64,000 nt of DNA from Rhodothermales bacterium (lineage in GTDB: Bacteria; Bacteroidota; Rhodothermia; Rhodothermales; Bin80). Below are positions 63,513 to 64,000 of the stretch, one piece after another (the stretch's first letter is position 1; every line of letters starts with the position of its first letter). The notes beneath the pieces were generated by a model, which was not told where the DNA came from, made no database searches, and saw only the letters and a list, made by a program, of their open reading frames with translations. The stretch lies in NCBI GenBank assembly GCA_022822185.1, contig JAJECE010000050.1, positions 1-64,000 on the forward strand. Reading direction: 5' to 3'. A program made the position numbers and the translations under genes.

Positions 63513-64000
63513 TATTTATGCTGAACTCGGCACGCGCCTGCCCGTCACGGGCGGGGAATATGTGTTATCCGCCGTGCTTTCGGCCCGCTAGCCGGATTCA
63601 TCTTTGGATGGGCCCAGATCTTTATCATCCGGTCCAGCCCTCTGGCCGGTCTTTCGATGGTTGCCGTTGCCTACTTTGAGTTTTTTGTGGACCTGCTTCC
63701 CTGGCAGGAAACTGTGATGGCGCTCAGTATTATTGCCGCTCTCTGCTACCTGAATTACACCGGGATCCAGCGTGCCAAAATCTATCAGAATTTTTCAACC
63801 GTCGTGAAAGCGGGCGGTCTCCTGCTTTTGGTGATCATTGCGCTGATCGCCCTTCCAGGCAGCGAAAACAAACTTGGCGAGACAGCAGCCAGCCAAAGCA
63901 GACTTGGATTCACCGGGAGTATTGCCGACTCGTTACTTCTGGTTCTCTTCACCCTGATTGGATGGGAGCGCCTTGGTTACGCGGCGGGCGAGATGAAAAA
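63513..64000 (+). pseudogene. APC amino-acid permease, 3' part, with a frameshift, cut by the window end
   Basis: Resumes as YAELGTRLPVTGGEYV (63519-63564), then shifts frame near 63560-63575: GEYVLSAVLSAR then stop, whereas the next frame gives AFGPLAGFIFGWAQIF, the normal continuation of APC permeases. One base lost within TGTGTTATCC would explain it. The rest is an open APC frame (helices LSIIAALCYLNYTGI and LLLLVIIALIALPG, then IGWERLGYAAGEMK) to the window edge. The gene carries two independent lesions and is not functional unless recoded. Confidence 0.86.

Overview
The window looks like chromosomal DNA of a Bacteroidota/Rhodothermota-type bacterium of moderate GC content. This is inferred from gene families rather than from an rRNA gene, since none is present. 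The pointers are a GWxTD-domain protein, a DUF4270 lipoprotein beside a free-standing glycogen-synthase N-terminal domain, a NagB fused to a PIG-L domain, YpdA (bacillithiol-type redox), an LptD-like barrel with separate LptF and LptG genes, a 31-residue AURKAIP1/COX24 (mS38/bS22-like) ribosomal peptide, few Shine-Dalgarno sequences, and a recurring TTATATT element upstream of genes.

Layout. 0-8 kb: a long minus-strand run (asnS, GWxTD protein, PRA-PH/MazG-like NTPase, DUF3524 glycosyltransferase of the tRNA-queuosine mannosyltransferase family, CcmA-like ATPase, TSUP exporter, YaaA, YtxH, mini ribosomal protein). 8-10 kb: alpha/beta hydrolase, small lipoprotein, then tmRNA (ssrA) with readable tag ANDYSYAMAA and a shared terminator. 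10-19.4 kb: a sugar-oxidation neighbourhood with a TIM-barrel isomerase and its decayed tandem copy, two TAT-exported Gfo/Idh/MocA oxidoreductases flanking ApbE, a membrane Fe-S/CCG quinone-linked protein, and a secreted DUF1080 glycoside hydrolase. This resembles 3-keto-glycoside catabolism. 19.5-32.3 kb: msrA, NagB/PIG-L fusion, glycogen-synthase-like protein, DUF4270 lipoprotein, outer-membrane protein, TPR protein, enolase-ftsB-ROK-lptD operon. 32.3-42.1 kb: GNAT, sucC, lptG, DUF3467, cystathionine-beta-synthase-like enzyme, lon, rsgA, pssA, psd.

42.1-45.5 kb is a gene-poor decayed island carrying a small coiled-coil membrane protein and a serine-protease C-terminal remnant. 45.5-53.6 kb returns to housekeeping genes: lptF, rsmI, MBL hydrolase, an unnamed kinase-fold-like protein, truA, kelch lipoprotein, a 59-residue membrane peptide, tadA and ypdA. 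53.8-59.5 kb is one 1898-residue surface protein with about twelve Calx-beta-like repeats and a C-terminal barrel, four of the repeats being recently amplified. 59.7-64 kb holds gamma-glutamyltransferase followed by an APC amino-acid permease broken by a 1.94-kb insertion sequence with 6-bp direct repeats and by a frameshift; the permease runs off the window.

The genes most worth a second look are the ApbE-oxidoreductase-membrane Fe-S operon, the NagB domain lacking its catalytic Asp, the queuosine-mannosyltransferase-like gene, the kinase-like orphan, the isomerase duplication, and the IS-disrupted permease. No CRISPR array, rRNA or tRNA gene was seen.
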